From positions 148,429,143-148,493,142 of the forward strand of contig CM038217.1 of NCBI GenBank assembly GCA_021442155.1: DNA of 64,000 nucleotides. The letters are read 5' to 3'. The notes beneath the pieces were generated by a model. The model did not search any database. It saw only the letters and a list, made by a program, of their open reading frames with translations, and had not been told where the DNA came from. How positions within the stretch are numbered: the stretch's first letter is position 1; each line of letters opens with the position of its first letter. The position numbers and the translations under genes are program-made. The stretch is from Cymbidium sinense (taxonomy: Eukaryota > Streptophyta > Magnoliopsida > Asparagales > Orchidaceae). Of this stretch, positions 1-12,191 are shown one piece after another.

Positions 1-59
1 AACTCATGTTGTATCTCATCGCATGATCAATCCCAAGGGACTTGATCCACCTCTTCTAT

Positions 60-262
60 ACTGTAAGAAGTCAAGTAACACTTTGACAATACCTGGATAG
101 GTCAAAGGTCATTAGTGGACATGACCTCTTCCATACAAAAACGCCATCTAACACTTTGGATGATACAGATAGGTCAAAAGGTCTTTGGTGGACATCACAT
201 GACCTCTTTCATACAGGTTAATATCATCAAGTAACGCTTTGACAAACAACCTGGATAAATCA
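60..262. repeat. Short degenerate tandem repeat, about 80 bp period
   Basis: Three imperfect copies begin near 74, 146 and 230. They share the words taacactttg, ggataggtcaaa, and a closing gacctctt(c/t)catac. The third copy is partial. The array lies just beyond the 3' end (minus sense) of the gypsy-type protein remnant at 470-2125, so it may belong to that element's 3' region. No LTR pair can be closed because the window starts here. Confidence 0.5.
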
Positions 263-469
263 ATCCTCGTGGATTCAATTCAACCTCATCCATAAGGGTT
301 AGCCGTCAATAATATTCATTACCCTAATATGTAAAACAAAATAAAAACATATCATCTATAAAAAAATGATGACAACATTAACATGATAATATAAGAAAGA
401 ATCAAAATTCTGATACACAATAATAACAATACATATAAAAAATGCATCCTCAAGTGATGCTACATTATA

Positions 470-2125
470 TCAGTTGGTGATATCAACGTCCTCCTCACCA
501 CTAGGAGATGCTCCCTTGGACTCACTCTCAACTCCTTCATCTCTTGAATCTGACGAAGAGTCTTCAAACACTTGGCTAGGAGATAGATCCTCAACACTAG
601 CTCCAATCTTGCGATGCACTAAGAGAATTCCTTTTAGGAACCCTCGGATGAATCCCTCCTCTAAATATTGGTGCTCCAAGTCCTTCACTTCAACATCAAG
701 AATATGATTAGCTTCCTGAACATGGTCTTTGATTATAATAAGCGAGCTCTAAAGTCTTCCACTACCTTCAAGGAGATTTCATTCTCGCTTTTGACATTAT
801 ATGTTCCTTCTCTAAAGATCTAATGCTTTTCTCCGGTTGAGAGCTCCTTTCTCTGCTGCAAGTGCCTTGAGTCTTTTCTCTTTCTGGTGAGTCTCAGTCC
901 TCACCTCAATCAACTCATCATGAGTGCACTCCACCTCCTAACACTAGAGAGAAAGAGAAGATGTCAAGCTCGCAGCATTCATGATCCTCCAAAGTCGCCA
1001 CTTTTTTTGTCCTTAGCACTCATCTTTCGCTCATACTCGCTTTGCAGATATTTTACTATCACAAATTCAGTATTCCACTAGTCTAAAGAGACACCCAAAT
1101 GAGCCATCAGCCCTAATATTTGAGTTACCTATAAAAAAAATTATCACAAATATTACACAAAAGAAAAGAAGGAGGAAAAGAAGAAAAGAAGAAAGAAGGG
1201 AAGGCATAACCAATGCATCTCATTGACGACATATGTGATTTAACACTTCTTCAGTAATGTGTGAGTTCAAGAAACAAACTCCCCCATCATGAGTTGAAAC
1301 AGCTAAACTCTTAGAGGTTAACTGGGGGTGAACATCTTCTTTGCAGATATCTGACGTAGTGACTTTAGCGCATGTCTTCTTTTTCTTTAGGAAAGAAATA
1401 TTGCCACCACCCTAATTTCGTGATGGGCTTCTTGAAAGAACCCTATGAATATGAGGAGACCTTCCATCACCTTTACTTAACCTCTTTAGTGGAAAAGAAT
1501 GAGATCTCCCTGCGTGGATGGAAAGGCCAACCTTGAACATTCTATCTTCAACTATATATTTTCTAATGTGATGTAACTCATGTTGCAAGCTTCCTATATC
1601 AGGGATATTAAGAGTTGTCAGGATCTCATTCTCTGACATCAGTAATGAATCTAGAAGGTCATTCAATCTTCCCCATCTCTCAGGAAGGCCCCACTCATTT
1701 TTCACAAAAAAGAATCCATTAGACCAATTTCTAGATTGATCCTGTGCTGAAAATTCTATATAATTCTTTATAGTCCGATAAGAAACACATCCCTCGATCA
1801 CAAGTAAATCACATTCACAAGTATTTGATGTTCAAAGTAACACCACACTCTAAAGAAGATAAACCGGATGACCATTAAAGCTCAAATAAAAATCGAATAA
1901 AGCTACACCACATATTTTGAATATCTCAATCAACTGTGGAGCCAAAGGGAATCACGTGAAGAATCATCTCGTAAATAGTAAAGTACTCAAGAGGTGAATG
2001 GGCTCGATCTTTTGGCAACAATGGCCACCAACTCATTAGGAAGAAAACTTTATGGAACACCATTAAACTATCGATGTGACGGGATGGTATATCGTCTCAT
2101 GCCACACTATGTTTTCTTCCGCCAT
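470..2125 (-). pseudogene. Degenerate gypsy-type plant transposon protein (Transposase_28-like)
   Basis: Minus-strand remnant. A start codon at 2125-2123 opens MAEENIVWHE and is soon broken by a stop. Frameshifted pieces follow. An open stretch at 1801-1412 carries NGFFFVKNEWGLPERWG, the 'W..rfFFV...WgfP..W' core typical of the plant family Pfam calls putative gypsy-type transposon (Transposase_28). The C-terminal piece (about 730-470) reads DLEHQYLEEGFIRGF followed by an acidic, Ser-rich tail, which matches the usual tail of these proteins. Between 690 and 1400 the frame is unreadable and would correspond to the coiled-coil part. In intact relatives this protein sits in large gypsy-like elements; its biochemical role is not settled. 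Family assignment is by eye from motif resemblance. The stops make a functional product very unlikely. Confidence 0.65.
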
Positions 2126-2458
2126 CACGTGAAAATATATAATAAATAAAGAGGGAGAAATGGCAAAATGAGAATTTTGTAAAATCACACACCTCAATGC
2201 TTTGCTTTTTTTTGACTCTCTCACTCACGGATAGCTACATAAAATTTTTTCACCTACTATATGACAAAAGGATACACATAGAGAAAAAGACAAAAAAGAG
2301 GAGAAGAAGATATTCCTCTCGATGATGCTCATAAATTACCGCCAAAACTTTCAGTCGCTTGAACAATAGTTCTCTAATGCTCCTCGCCATATTACGGTTA
2401 TCAATCAATCATCCATCAAAGTCGTAAGAAATCCAATTTCCTAAAAGTTGGAACCGTG

Positions 2459-2852
2459 CCTTGATTGCCCAAACCCGAAGACGAGGCCGAGACGCTCTTT
2501 GAGGGAAAACCGAACAACGATGTATATCCGCGCCTTGATGCCTCCAAACGACGGTCGACGAGCTGATTTATTTTGAGGGAAAACTGAACAACAACGCGTA
2601 TGCCTTGATTGCCTCCAAACCCGACGTTCGAAGGCCGGTTACGCTCTTTCGGGAGAACCGAACAACGATGTATGTACTGGGCCTTGATGCTCCAAACCCA
2701 TACCCGACGAGGCCGCTTGACTCTCTTCGAGGGATAATCGAACAACGACGAATGCCCTTGATCACCTCCAAACCTGTCCGACGAGAGGTTGGCTGACGCT
2801 TCTTCGAGGGAAAACTGGAACAACGACGTAAGTACCGTGGGCCTTGATTGAC
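2459..2852. repeat. Minisatellite, five copies of about 75 bp
   Basis: Each copy opens with CCTTGAT(T)GCCTCCAAAC, at 2459, 2533, 2603, 2682, 2756, with the start of a sixth at 2842. Each closes with GAGGGA(A)AAC(C)GAACAACGA. Spacing is 74, 70, 79, 74 and 86 bp. The block is GC-richer than its surroundings and lies about 330 bp upstream of the minus-strand start of the gypsy-type protein remnant, so it probably belongs to that element's leader. Open frames across it are by-products of the repeat. Confidence 0.8.
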
Positions 2853-2869
2853 TCCGAATGACCCTCATT

Positions 2870-3740
2870 CAAGAAGAAGAGAAGCACTAGAGAATTAAAG
2901 AAGTGTGCCTTCTCGCTTGGCCCTAGGGGGTTTTTATAGACACCTTTTAGGGGAAAAAGGGTAAAAAACCATCAAAAATCGCCCAAAACCTCCAAAAAAA
3001 ACCAAATCGTAAAATTGCCATTTCTCATGACAGGCGCTCAGACCATACTTGATGCGCTTCACTCTGCTTTGCACGTATAGCCAACCGTGATGTTGTGGCG
3101 CCATGCTTTTTCATGCCGCATTAAGATTACGCCATTGTTCGAGCAGAAATGCCAGCTGTACCGCTTACCGTCGCGACCGCGGCCACTAGTCCTAAATCGC
3201 TGCACTATTGGTAGATGGCACGCGACGAAGGAACCGCCACCATGGTGCCTCGACCTCCGTAGGTCTAGACTCCATAACCTAAAATCTCATACTGTATACC
3301 TACAATCCACCCCATTCGCTTTATATTCATAATTTGTTCTCGAAGATCTATTCTCTATTGTATGATTAAAGGACTCTCAAATTTCATTGAAGAATTTATT
3401 TTATATATGACATATATATTTTTTGGATGATTGAGATAATGCCATCCAAAAATAACGATATGACACTAAAATTCTACATAAGCACAATCTTGACGTTAAA
3501 AGCAAATCCGTTGAACCGGTAAATCAAGAACTTAAAATATTAAAAAAATTTTGGGATATCGTTAAACCCTAAAAACTTTCAAACATAGAGTGTTTATATA
3601 AATCGAGCCTCAACGAGCCGATCTAACAAGCCCAAGATCTCAAAATTCAGTTTGAGCATTCAAATATTTAAAATACATCAAATGATCAAAGGGGATCTTT
3701 TGAGCCGATGAAGTGAAGTTTTGCATGTATTTGCACGCCA
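2870..3740. other. Non-coding stretch, no recognised gene
   Basis: Mixed-composition DNA. It has a moderately GC-rich part (3040-3290) with a short open frame but no motif I recognise, then AT-rich sequence. It may be the remaining leader or LTR of the minus-strand gypsy-type element, but I see no second LTR copy to prove it. Confidence 0.4.
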
Positions 3741-3746
3741 CCAATC

Positions 3747-3753
3747 TATAAAA
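3747..3753 (+). promoter_or_regulatory. TATA-box-like TATAAAA
   Basis: TATAAAA sits 14 bp before the ATG at 3767. That is close for a plant promoter, where transcription usually starts about 30 bp after the box. If the box is used, the first ATG of the small frame would probably be left out of the transcript. Confidence 0.25.
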
Positions 3754-3766
3754 CCTCATTCCTCAT

Positions 3767-3946
3767 ATGAGAGCAAGCAAAGAGAGAGAGATTCTAAAGC
3801 TTGAAGATCCTCCAAGCATAATCTTACCACCGGCTATCAACCACCCGCCGAGTGGGCCGCCGCCGATCCTGCCGCCGCCATTTTTCATCATGAATTCATT
3901 AGTCCTCGTTGTCGCCATCATCGCTACCAGAATTGTTACTACGTGA
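3767..3946 (+). CDS. Candidate small proline-rich ORF, 59 aa, unrecognised
   Basis: The ATG at 3767 runs to TGA at 3944-3946. The product starts MRASKERE and has a Pro-rich middle (PPSGPPPILPPP, about residues 28-39). It ends in a hydrophobic segment (NSLVLVVAIIA) followed by a short TRIVTT tail, so the hydrophobic stretch is C-terminal and not a signal peptide. The local GC rise (CCGCCG runs) against AT-rich flanks and a TATA-like box upstream are the only reasons to list it. I know no family for it. It could equally be chance, or the 5' end of a decayed gene. Confidence 0.2.
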   Translation: MRASKEREILKLEDPPSIILPPAINHPPSGPPPILPPPFFIMNSLVLVVAIIATRIVTT

Positions 3947-4154
3947 CTACATAATCGTTGTTCTCTCATATACAATTGTAATCCGATCGGAAGATTTTGT
4001 ACTCAAAATATATATAGAAACTTTCTGGGCTAGCTGATTTTTTCCCTCTTCGAGGTTTTCCAATTTTTGGAGTTCTCTTATTCACTTTTAAATACTTATA
4101 GTTTGATTTCACAAAGGCTAACATAAACTTTTACTCTACAATTGGTTAAGATTT

Positions 4155-4157
<3 letters not shown>

Positions 4158-4225
<68 letters not shown>
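4158..4225. repeat. (AT)n microsatellite, about 68 bp
   Basis: An uninterrupted TA dinucleotide run. It lies in AT-rich non-coding DNA about 210 bp downstream of the small-ORF candidate. Confidence 0.95.
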
Positions 4226-4226
<1 letters not shown>

Positions 4227-5764
4227 ATTTTAATTCTAAAATTGTTTTATTGAAAAAAACTTAAACACTCCATCACTAGACTATAGTGACTTGAATGAAT
4301 TAAGTTACCCGCCAAAACTTAATAAGCTATGATTAATTTGGCCAACCATTTTACATATACTTAACCCATAAATGAGGCTAAAAAAGGGCATCCATGATCC
4401 ATGTGAGTAAATAGTTATATGTTAGCCTTATTTATTTTATGGCAACTAGTTTTTTGTGATTTATACTTATATTTATGTTTGTGTAGCTATTCATATATAA
4501 TTGTTCCTTAGCCTTAGCCTATAAGTAATAAAGAACCTATATCCTTTGTTATAGTCATGAACTCTTTGACAATAAAGTGAGATCTCAATTATTATCTCTT
4601 TAAGATTCATTTTATTATTTTCACTGGTCTCTTGGCCATTTATTTTACTATGCTCTGATTCCAACATCCTTTCAAATAAAATAAATTAACACGGATAAAT
4701 GTGAAAGATCAAAACCAATTATTAGCACTAAGATATGCAAAATAAGACAAAAGAGATCAATCAAAATGGAGAACCAAAACTTTATTATTGTTGGTATTTA
4801 ACCAAATAGAGGAGAGAGTAGCCAAAATGATTGAGAGAGGCTTAGAGAGCATTCTAAAGAATAATTTTATTGATAGAAATTTCATAAGATGAATCCTCTG
4901 ACTCCATTTGTTAATAATCATCAAGTTTGAGAATATTGAATTTAACTTTATGCACCAAGAGATTTGAAATATATTTAAGAATAAATTGTATTCCAAAGGA
5001 CTAAAAGCATAATTACGAATTCATTATCCAAATATATCATTGATGTGCAGTCACTAAGTTCAAAACTATACACTTTTTTATTTTTTTTTCAAAACTATAT
5101 ACTTGAATATGTATAGAAGAGAGATTGATAGAGCCAATCAAATTAGCTCTCATTGTTGAACATCAATAATGTGCCAAGATGCAACATTTTTTAGTGTTGC
5201 TAAGGAGTCATTATATCTAATTAGAAACATCAATTTATTCACTACATTCAAACTACACTTAATCTTGAAGTGCTTAAATTTCTTGAAATAATTCAAAATT
5301 TCTAAAGATGTAGGAGAGTATTAGAAAAATTTTATGTTGAAATTGAAATATTTGGAAACGATTATCATACAATTTAATCAAAGTCAATGTAAGGGATCAT
5401 TCAAGAATACACTTGTTGCTGAAGACTTTGATCAAGTTAATTAAACTCCAAACACCTATATTAGTGTTCAAGAATATTATAATAAGGTTGTTCCTTCAAT
5501 GTCTTAGACTTATTAAGTAAGAAATTTATAATTTCTAAAGGATTGCCAAAGTCATCCTAGAAATATGAAGATAACTTAAAACAACATATTTCTAATAATT
5601 GCATAAAAAGATCATCACTAAAACAATATCTCCAAAAGCATCACTTAGAGAGTCATGAACAAAATTAGTGGATTTTTGAAGCATAAAAATAGAAAGATCA
5701 CCACATCTCACTAATATCCAACTATCACTCCATTGAGGTTGGTAAAGGCTAATGTTGTTGAAAC
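4226..5764. other. AT-rich spacer, no recognised gene
   Basis: Open frames of 67-79 codons occur on the minus strand (for example 4757-4996 and 5592-5795), but they have the composition of random AT-rich DNA and no motif. This is the left flank into which the chromovirus-like element at 5770-12191 inserted. Confidence 0.5.
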
Positions 5765-5769
5765 ATTTG
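5765..5769. repeat. Target-site duplication ATTTG (left)
   Basis: ATTTG directly precedes the 5' LTR start TGATGT at 5770. It is repeated directly after the 3' LTR at 12192-12196. Five base pairs is the usual Ty3/gypsy duplication length. Confidence 0.85.
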
Positions 5770-6328
5770 TGATGTAAAATATCATGAGGATCCAAAAATT
5801 AGAGTTTAAGGTCCATTTACAAAATCTCAAGCTAAAGCCCAAGAAAATTCAAGAAAGAGAGCTCATTAATTCTAAGGCCCATTTTATGATTTCATCTTTT
5901 TTTATTTATATACTTTTAATTTTCTTCTAGAAACTCCATGTTTTAAATTTTGCATTTAAAATTCAAAGCATGACATGTGAGATGGTTGAATCCACATAAA
6001 ATAATAGCATGTGAAATGGGTGGATGACATAAAATAATGAGGCAATTTAATGCTTCACATTAATGTGGCCACCCACCTTTCCCTCCATATTTTGAATTCT
6101 TTTCTTTTGAAAGATGCTTGTAATGGCTATAAATAGCCCCTATTATTAGAATGAAGGAGATCTTTTGACAATTACAAATTATTGAGTTATTCTTGTGGTT
6201 TGAGAGCTTGGTGGCCAAACCTTGGCAATCATTTGTGTGAGCACTAGTTATCCAACATATCTTCTTCTCTCACCTCCAATACCCACATTCTCTCAATCTC
6301 ATCAAAAGAAAGAATGCCACATCCATCA
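5770..6328 (+). repeat. 5' LTR of the chromovirus-like element
   Basis: 559 bp, starting TGATGT and ending CCATCA. It aligns along its whole length with 11638-12191. A TATA-like ggctataaatag lies at about 6126-6137, so a transcript start about 30 bp later is plausible. The two LTRs differ by scattered substitutions and small indels. Confidence 0.9.
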
Positions 6329-6332
6329 AATT

Positions 6333-6344
6333 TGGTATCGAGTG
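6333..6344 (+). other. Primer-binding site, decayed
   Basis: TGGTATCGAGTG lies four bases after the end of the 5' LTR. It resembles TGGTATCAGAGC, the complement of the 3' end of plant initiator tRNA-Met used by most plant Ty3/gypsy and Ty1/copia elements. The last bases have mutated. Confidence 0.75.
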
Positions 6345-7056
6345 AAGGAGCAAATTTGGTCAAAATGCTTCAACAAAGGAGCATCTCAAGTCTTTGGACT
6401 TATCTTCAAACTGTGAGTTTTCTTGGACTTGTGAGGTTAATTAATTTTCTTTTATATGATAGTTTAAATACATATTAGTAGCTTGAAAGATATATATATT
6501 GCTTGCAAGTTTATGGTGATAGCATAAAATTTCAATTAGTAAGTTTCATTATATATTTTAATCATTTTCAATTGTGTGAACTTGCGCTCCCCGCCCCTCC
6601 CTCAAAAAAAAAGAAAAAATTAAGAGAACACCTTAGTGAGATAGTGCTTCACCTAAAAAAAAACTTATAGTAAATCATCAAATCTAATTACTTGTTTTAT
6701 TATATTTGTTGTATTTATGGTTAATTTTAGAAGTTTCTTTGATTAACTTATGATAACTTACTTTCTTAAGAAAAAAAAAGAGGCTTGATAAATTTGAGCA
6801 TTCTTTTCATTGCATTAAAAAATTTTTAAAAATATGCATGCATAATAATATAAGTGTGTTAAACCTGGTGATTTTAGAAGTTAAATAGAACTTTGTCAAA
6901 AAGACCTAAACTGTCTGAGGAGAGCTTGAGATTTAAGTAGTCTTGTACCACCCTCCTTACCTGGAAGTTTTCTTATCCTAAAATTTTACTTTGATTGCAT
7001 AATTATAATATACTTGTTTATTTTATTTCATTTTTTATTGATCCCTTTTCATACTC
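6345..7056 (+). other. Leader of the chromovirus-like element
   Basis: AT-rich untranslated region between the PBS and the gag start. It contains a short C-rich run (ctccccgcccctccctc, about 6587-6604) that is unlike its surroundings, and no open frame with a recognisable product. Confidence 0.6.
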
Positions 7057-8226
7057 ATGGCACTAAAATCTATCTCTCAAGATCAAATTGAAAATTTGAC
7101 TAGATTAGTTGATGCCTTAGATCTTAGGATCCATGACAATGAATTAAAAATTCAACAAATATTAGAAGAAAGTAAGAATCAAATGCAAGAACTTAAATAA
7201 TAAATGCAAACTCTTATAGCGCATCTACAAAATAATAGAGTACCAACTCCTCCTCCAATACCCACTCAAAATGTGCTAATAGGGATATATGAAGAAGATT
7301 CATATCAAAACCATAGAGAAAATCAGCCACTTAGATGACCATCAATTGCTAGAAATAGTGGAAGGAGAGAAAATTATTTTAAGACTATAGAAGACTCTAA
7401 TGATCTATCTCGAAGAGTTAAAGTAGAAGCCCTAACTTATGATGGTATACATAACCCAAATAAATTTCTTGATTGGTTAGTTCAAATGGATGACTTCTTT
7501 GATTAATATAAAATGGATGATTACCAAAGAGTTACTTTTGCTAAAATGAAATTGATAGGGCATGCTAAAATTTATTAGACAAATACTTTAGCTAAAGAAT
7601 AAATATTAGGAAGGACAAAATTCACTTGGATAGAAATGAAAGAAATGTTAAGAGCAAAATATCCCCATCATGAGAAGCTACATATTAAATTATTAACTTT
7701 GAGATAAGGTAATTATCTTATAACGAATACTTGAATACTTTTGAAGATCTAGTTTCTAGAAGCATTGTCGATAATGATTGGAAATTAGCAATAAATTTGT
7801 TATTGGACTTAGAATGACATTAGAAATGAAGTTGAATTATTTGACCCACAATCTTTAGAGGAAGCATTTCATTATGCATTATGGCAACAAAAGAAATCTG
7901 CCTCCCTCTCTAAAACTAAAAGTCAAGTACCTTTCATTTCATCTCATTGATCTATTGTTAGACCCGCCCATCCAAATGGCCCAACCCCTTTGCCTAAAAC
8001 TTCAATTGAAGGGAGCTCTAAGAACACTAGGGAAGTAATATGTTTTAAATGTCATAAAAAGGGTCATATGCAAAATCAATGTAAAGCTCAAATCTTATTT
8101 TTAGAAGAAGTTGAAAATCCAATAGATGATAATCTAGAAGAAGTTTATGATGACACCCCATTATCTGATGAAGAATTGGAATTAACTGATGACCCTCATG
8201 TTAATGTGATGAGATGTCTTGTATAA
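7057..8226 (+). pseudogene. gag: gag pseudogene (capsid and nucleocapsid)
   Basis: The ATG at 7057 opens MALKSISQDQIENLT. The capsid part reads VEALTYDGIHNPNKFLDWL and later FTWIEMKEMLRAKYPHHEK, which is the retrotransposon gag pattern. The nucleocapsid end (frame 7990-8226) has a zinc knuckle CFKCHKKGHMQNQC, a perfect C-x2-C-x4-H-x4-C, followed by an acidic tail. At least six in-frame stops (for example TAA at 7198-7200) and a frameshift near 7710 break it. In a live element this protein would form the virus-like particle and package RNA. The zinc knuckle is the best-preserved part. Confidence 0.85.
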
Positions 8227-8289
8227 TTAAAATGAGGTAGAAGATTGGAGAGAAAATATTTTAGCATGTATGTTTTGTGTAATGAAAAG

Positions 8290-11200
8290 AGATGTAGGTT
8301 AGTTATGATGAAGGGAGTGCTATGAATGTCATTTCAACACACACCTTAACTCGAGCCAACCTAAAATTTGAACCTCACTCAACCATTTCATGTTAGGGTA
8401 AATCATACATCTCTTCCCATCACCAATGTTTAGTTCCTATTAAAATAGGAAGCTATGAGGATCAAATTTGGTGTGATGTTCTCTATGGACATTGCTCATA
8501 TTCTCTTAGACGACCTTGGCTATATGATATGAATGTTATTCACTATGGTAGGAAAATACTTATATTTTAAACATAATAATAAGACTATTAAACTCCTACC
8601 AATAAAGCCAGAGAAAACACCATCCATAACACCACATAAAACAACTTCTTACTTGTAAACTAAGCCTCTATTGAAGAAAAATGTCAAACTATAATTAATT
8701 ATCATAGAAAATCCTACTATTATGCATAATACTATCATTTCTGATTCTTGCTTTAAAACATCTACTCTTTCTCCTTTGACCCCAAAGATAGAAATAATAG
8801 GTTTTGGAGCTTTACGAAAAGAATTTCTGATCAATTTTTTTTTTTCACATATTACATGTAAAAGAAGTCATACTAGACTCTAATGAGACTCACATACCTA
8901 CAATGGTCTCTTCTCTTCTTTCTCGATTTTAAATATATTGCAGATGAGCTTCTGAGCTACCTCTAAGAGACATTCAACATGCTATTTAGTCCTTACCCAG
9001 TTCTCAACTTCCTAATCTTCCACATTATAGGATGAACCCTATCGAGTATGTTAAGATTAAAAGACAAGTTGAGAAATTATTAAAAAAAATTTCATTCAAG
9101 AGAGACTTAACCTTGTGCAGTCCCAACATTATTAACTCCAAAGAGAGATGGAATATGGCAAATGTGTGTTGATAGTCAAGCAATAAATAAAAGTACTATA
9201 AATTATAGATTTTTAATTCCTTGATTAGATGATATGTTAGATTTAATCTATGGAGCAAATTTTTTTTCAAAGATTGATCTAAAAAGTGGATATCATCAAA
9301 TTCAGATTATATCAAGAGATAAGTGGAAGACGGCTTTTAAGACCCCTAATGGACTTTATGAATGTCTTGTCATGCCTTTTGGACTTTCAAATGATCCTAG
9401 CACATTTATGAGATTAATGAATATTATTCTTAAACCATATATTGGTAAATTTTTAGTGGTGTATTTTGATGATATTTTTTAGTCCAAGTGAAAATGAATA
9501 TCTACAACACTACAAAAGTCTTTGAACTACTTAGATAAGAAATTATACATTAATTTAAAAAGTGTTTCTTTTGAGTCGAGGTAATCTTTTAGGCTTTTAT
9601 TATATTCACCTGACTAAAGTGAAAGCAATCTTAGATTGGCCATCACCTAAAAGTTTGACCTAAGAAGCTTCCATGGTTTTTTTTTAGAGATTTATCAAAA
9701 ATTTTAGTACCATTGTTGCTGAATCGATATACTAAAATTAGATAAATTTTATTGGACTCCTAATACACAAAAGGCCTTAGATTAAATTAAAGTTCTTATC
9801 ACTTCTACACTAATCCTTAGGCTTTCTGATTTTTCTAAAGCCTTTGAAGTAGCATGTGATACTTCAAGAATTAGAATAGGTGGAATTTTAGGTCAAGAGA
9901 ATCATCCTATATCATTCTTTAATGAAAAGTTAAATGAAGCCAAACAACGATATTCCACTTATGATAGAGAGTTTTATGCTATAATTCAATCCTTATGGCA
10001 ACACTATCTCTACATAGAGAATTTATACTTAATTGATTATCATCATGCCTTAAAATTCATTAATACTCAAAAAATTAAGTCGCAAAATGGGTTAAATTTT
10101 TTACAAGACTACTCTTTTATTCTAAAGCATAAGCGGAATTGAGAATAAACCTCCGATGCTTTATCTGGTAAACCTAATGATTTTCTCTTTAGAATTGAGA
10201 ATCTTAGGATTTGATAGGATTAAAGATGATTATATTATGTGCCCTGACTTTCATCTAATTTATTTTGAACACCTAGATAAATCAATAACTTTATAAGGGA
10301 TATTCTTGATAACAAATGGATATTTATATAAAGGAAAATAATTATGCATTCCTCGATCTTCTCTTAAATAATTCCTTATCACTGAGCTACATGATGGGGG
10401 TGTAGCTGGTCATTTTAGAAAGGATAAGACCATATGTTTATTAGAAAATAGATTTTATTGGTCTTCATTAAAATAAGATGTTCAAAAATTAGTGACTCAA
10501 TATTTAATTTATAAACAGGCTAAAACTATCAAATGAAGGTCTAGACAATACATTGCCTTAGCTATTCTTTATAGGCCTTCGGATGACTTATCAATGGATT
10601 TTATTCTAGGATTACCTAGGATAGCTCGAGGACATGATAATATTTTTGTTGTAGTGGATAGGTTCTTAAAAATGGCTCATTTCTTACCTTGTTCAAAAAA
10701 TAAATGATGTTTATTATATAGCCAAATTATTTTTTAAGAAAATAGTGCAACTCCATGGTCTCCCTTTAGCCATTATTTCTGACAGAGATGTTAAGTTTGT
10801 CTCATATTTTTGGAAAATATTATAAAAATTATTAGGTACTAAATTAAAATTTTCTTCATCTTTCACCCACAAATGATGGACAAATAGTTAATCACTTAGA
10901 AATTTTTTTGCTGGTAGGTAAAAGTTAGGAAAGTGGGATTTACATTTATCAACCTAATTTCTATAATAGTACTATATCTACAAAAAAATCACCATTTGAG
11001 ATAGTCTATGGTCAAAACCCATGACGACTAATAGATGTAGAAAACCAACCATCACATGTATTTTCTGATGCATCATTCTCATTTGCTAAAGATTTTCAAA
11101 GCCTCAATGAAGATATAAGTAAGAAAATTACTAAAAGTAATGAAAACTATGCTTCTAAGGCAAATCATAATCGTTCAATGAAAGAATATAAAGAAGGTGA

Positions 11201-11600
11201 TTATGTATTGATTCACATTCGACCTGAGCATTATCAAACCACTAGATATAAGAAATTACATGCACGAGCTTGTGGTCCATTTAAAATTCTCAAGAAAATT
11301 GGAACTAATGCTTATCACCTTGATTTGCCTGCTGATATGCTCATTCATCCAATTATTAATATTGAATATATTCTATCATATGAAGGAATTAACAAACCCA
11401 CTTGTTCGTAACTCTTTATAGAGATATAGCATCGCATTGTGAAGCCCTCTTCCTTTGAAGTTGACTATATTATCAATGAGGAAGGACACATTAATCTAGC
11501 TTCAAACATCATTTTCTAGTTCGTTAGAAGAATAAGCCACAAGACACATGGTCAATTAATGATTTGAAGACTTTAGTCCCACAATTAGTAGACTTCTTAG
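8290..11600 (+). pseudogene. pol: pol pseudogene: protease, RT, RNase H, integrase, chromodomain-like tail
   Basis: Protease: DEGSAMNVIS at about 8307, so the D-S/T-G active site has become DEG, followed by RRPWLYDMNVIHYGRK. RT: about 9150-9480, with [35 protein letters not shown] and the catalytic YFDD near 9467. RNase H: about 9845-10160, with CDTSRIRIGGIL, ISFFNEKLNEAKQRYSTYDREFYAI and, after a frameshift, SDALS. Integrase: a zinc-binding start near 10385 (ELHDGGVAGHF), core pieces [10 protein letters not shown] and [15 protein letters not shown], and a C-terminal domain in the intact frame 11178-11411 (GDYVLIHIRPE). A chromodomain-like tail follows at about 11525-11600. Many stops and frameshifts separate these pieces. 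The pol product would have copied the RNA and integrated the cDNA; this copy cannot. Confidence 0.88.
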
Positions 11601-11637
11601 ATTTCAACTCAAGGAACAGTTCAATTGAGCTGGGAGT

Positions 11638-12191
11638 TGATGTAGGACATCATGAGGATCCAAAATTAAAGCTTAAGATCCATTTACAAGATCTCAAGCT
11701 AAAGCTCAAGAAAATTCAAGAAAGAAGAAGAGCCCATTAGCTGCTATTTTGATTTCATCTTTTTATTTATGTAATTTTAATTTTATTCTAGAAACTCCAT
11801 GTTTGAAATTTTGCATTTAGAAATTCAAAGCATGACATGTGAGGTGGTTGAATCCATATAAAATAATAGCATGTGAAATGGGTGGATGACATACAATAAT
11901 GAGGTAATTTAATGCTTCATATGAATGTGGCCACCCACCTTTCTCTTAATGTTTTGAATTCTTTTCTTTTGAAAGATGCTTATAATGGCTATAAATATCC
12001 CCTCTTACTAAAATGATGGAGATCTTTTGGCAATTATAAATTATTACGTTATTCTTGTGATTTGAGAGCTTGGTGGCCAAACCTTGGCAATCCTTGGTGG
12101 GAGCGCTAGTTATCCAACATATCTTCTTTTCTCACCTCTAATACTCACGTTCTCTCAATCTCATCAAAGAAAAGGATGCCCACCTCCTTCA
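11638..12191 (+). repeat. 3' LTR of the chromovirus-like element
   Basis: 554 bp, starting TGATGTAGGACATC and ending CTTCA. It is homologous to 5770-6328. The purine-leaning stretch just before it (gagctgggagt, 11627-11637) is a reasonable polypurine tract. Confidence 0.9.

Larger units (their letters stand above)
5770..12191 (+). mobile_element. Complete but degenerate Ty3/gypsy LTR retrotransposon, chromovirus-like
   Basis: The element is 6.42 kb, bounded by LTRs that start TGATGT and end TCA, and flanked by ATTTG on both sides. Order of parts: 5' LTR, PBS, leader, gag with a CCHC knuckle, aspartic protease, reverse transcriptase, RNase H, integrase, a short chromodomain-like tail, then the 3' LTR. 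That protease-RT-RNase H-integrase order defines Ty3/gypsy. The tail after the integrase (KNKPQDTWSINDLKTL, near 11525-11575) resembles the end of a chromodomain, as in the Tekay/Del and Reina chromoviruses. All reading frames contain several stops and frameshifts, and the LTRs differ at many sites, so the insertion is old and not autonomous. Clade assignment within chromoviruses is inference. Confidence 0.9.

Noticed and set aside
3087..3332. 81-codon frame with a Kozak-like ccaccatgg inside
   Set aside because: No recognised domain and no support from position; the ATG context alone is not evidence.
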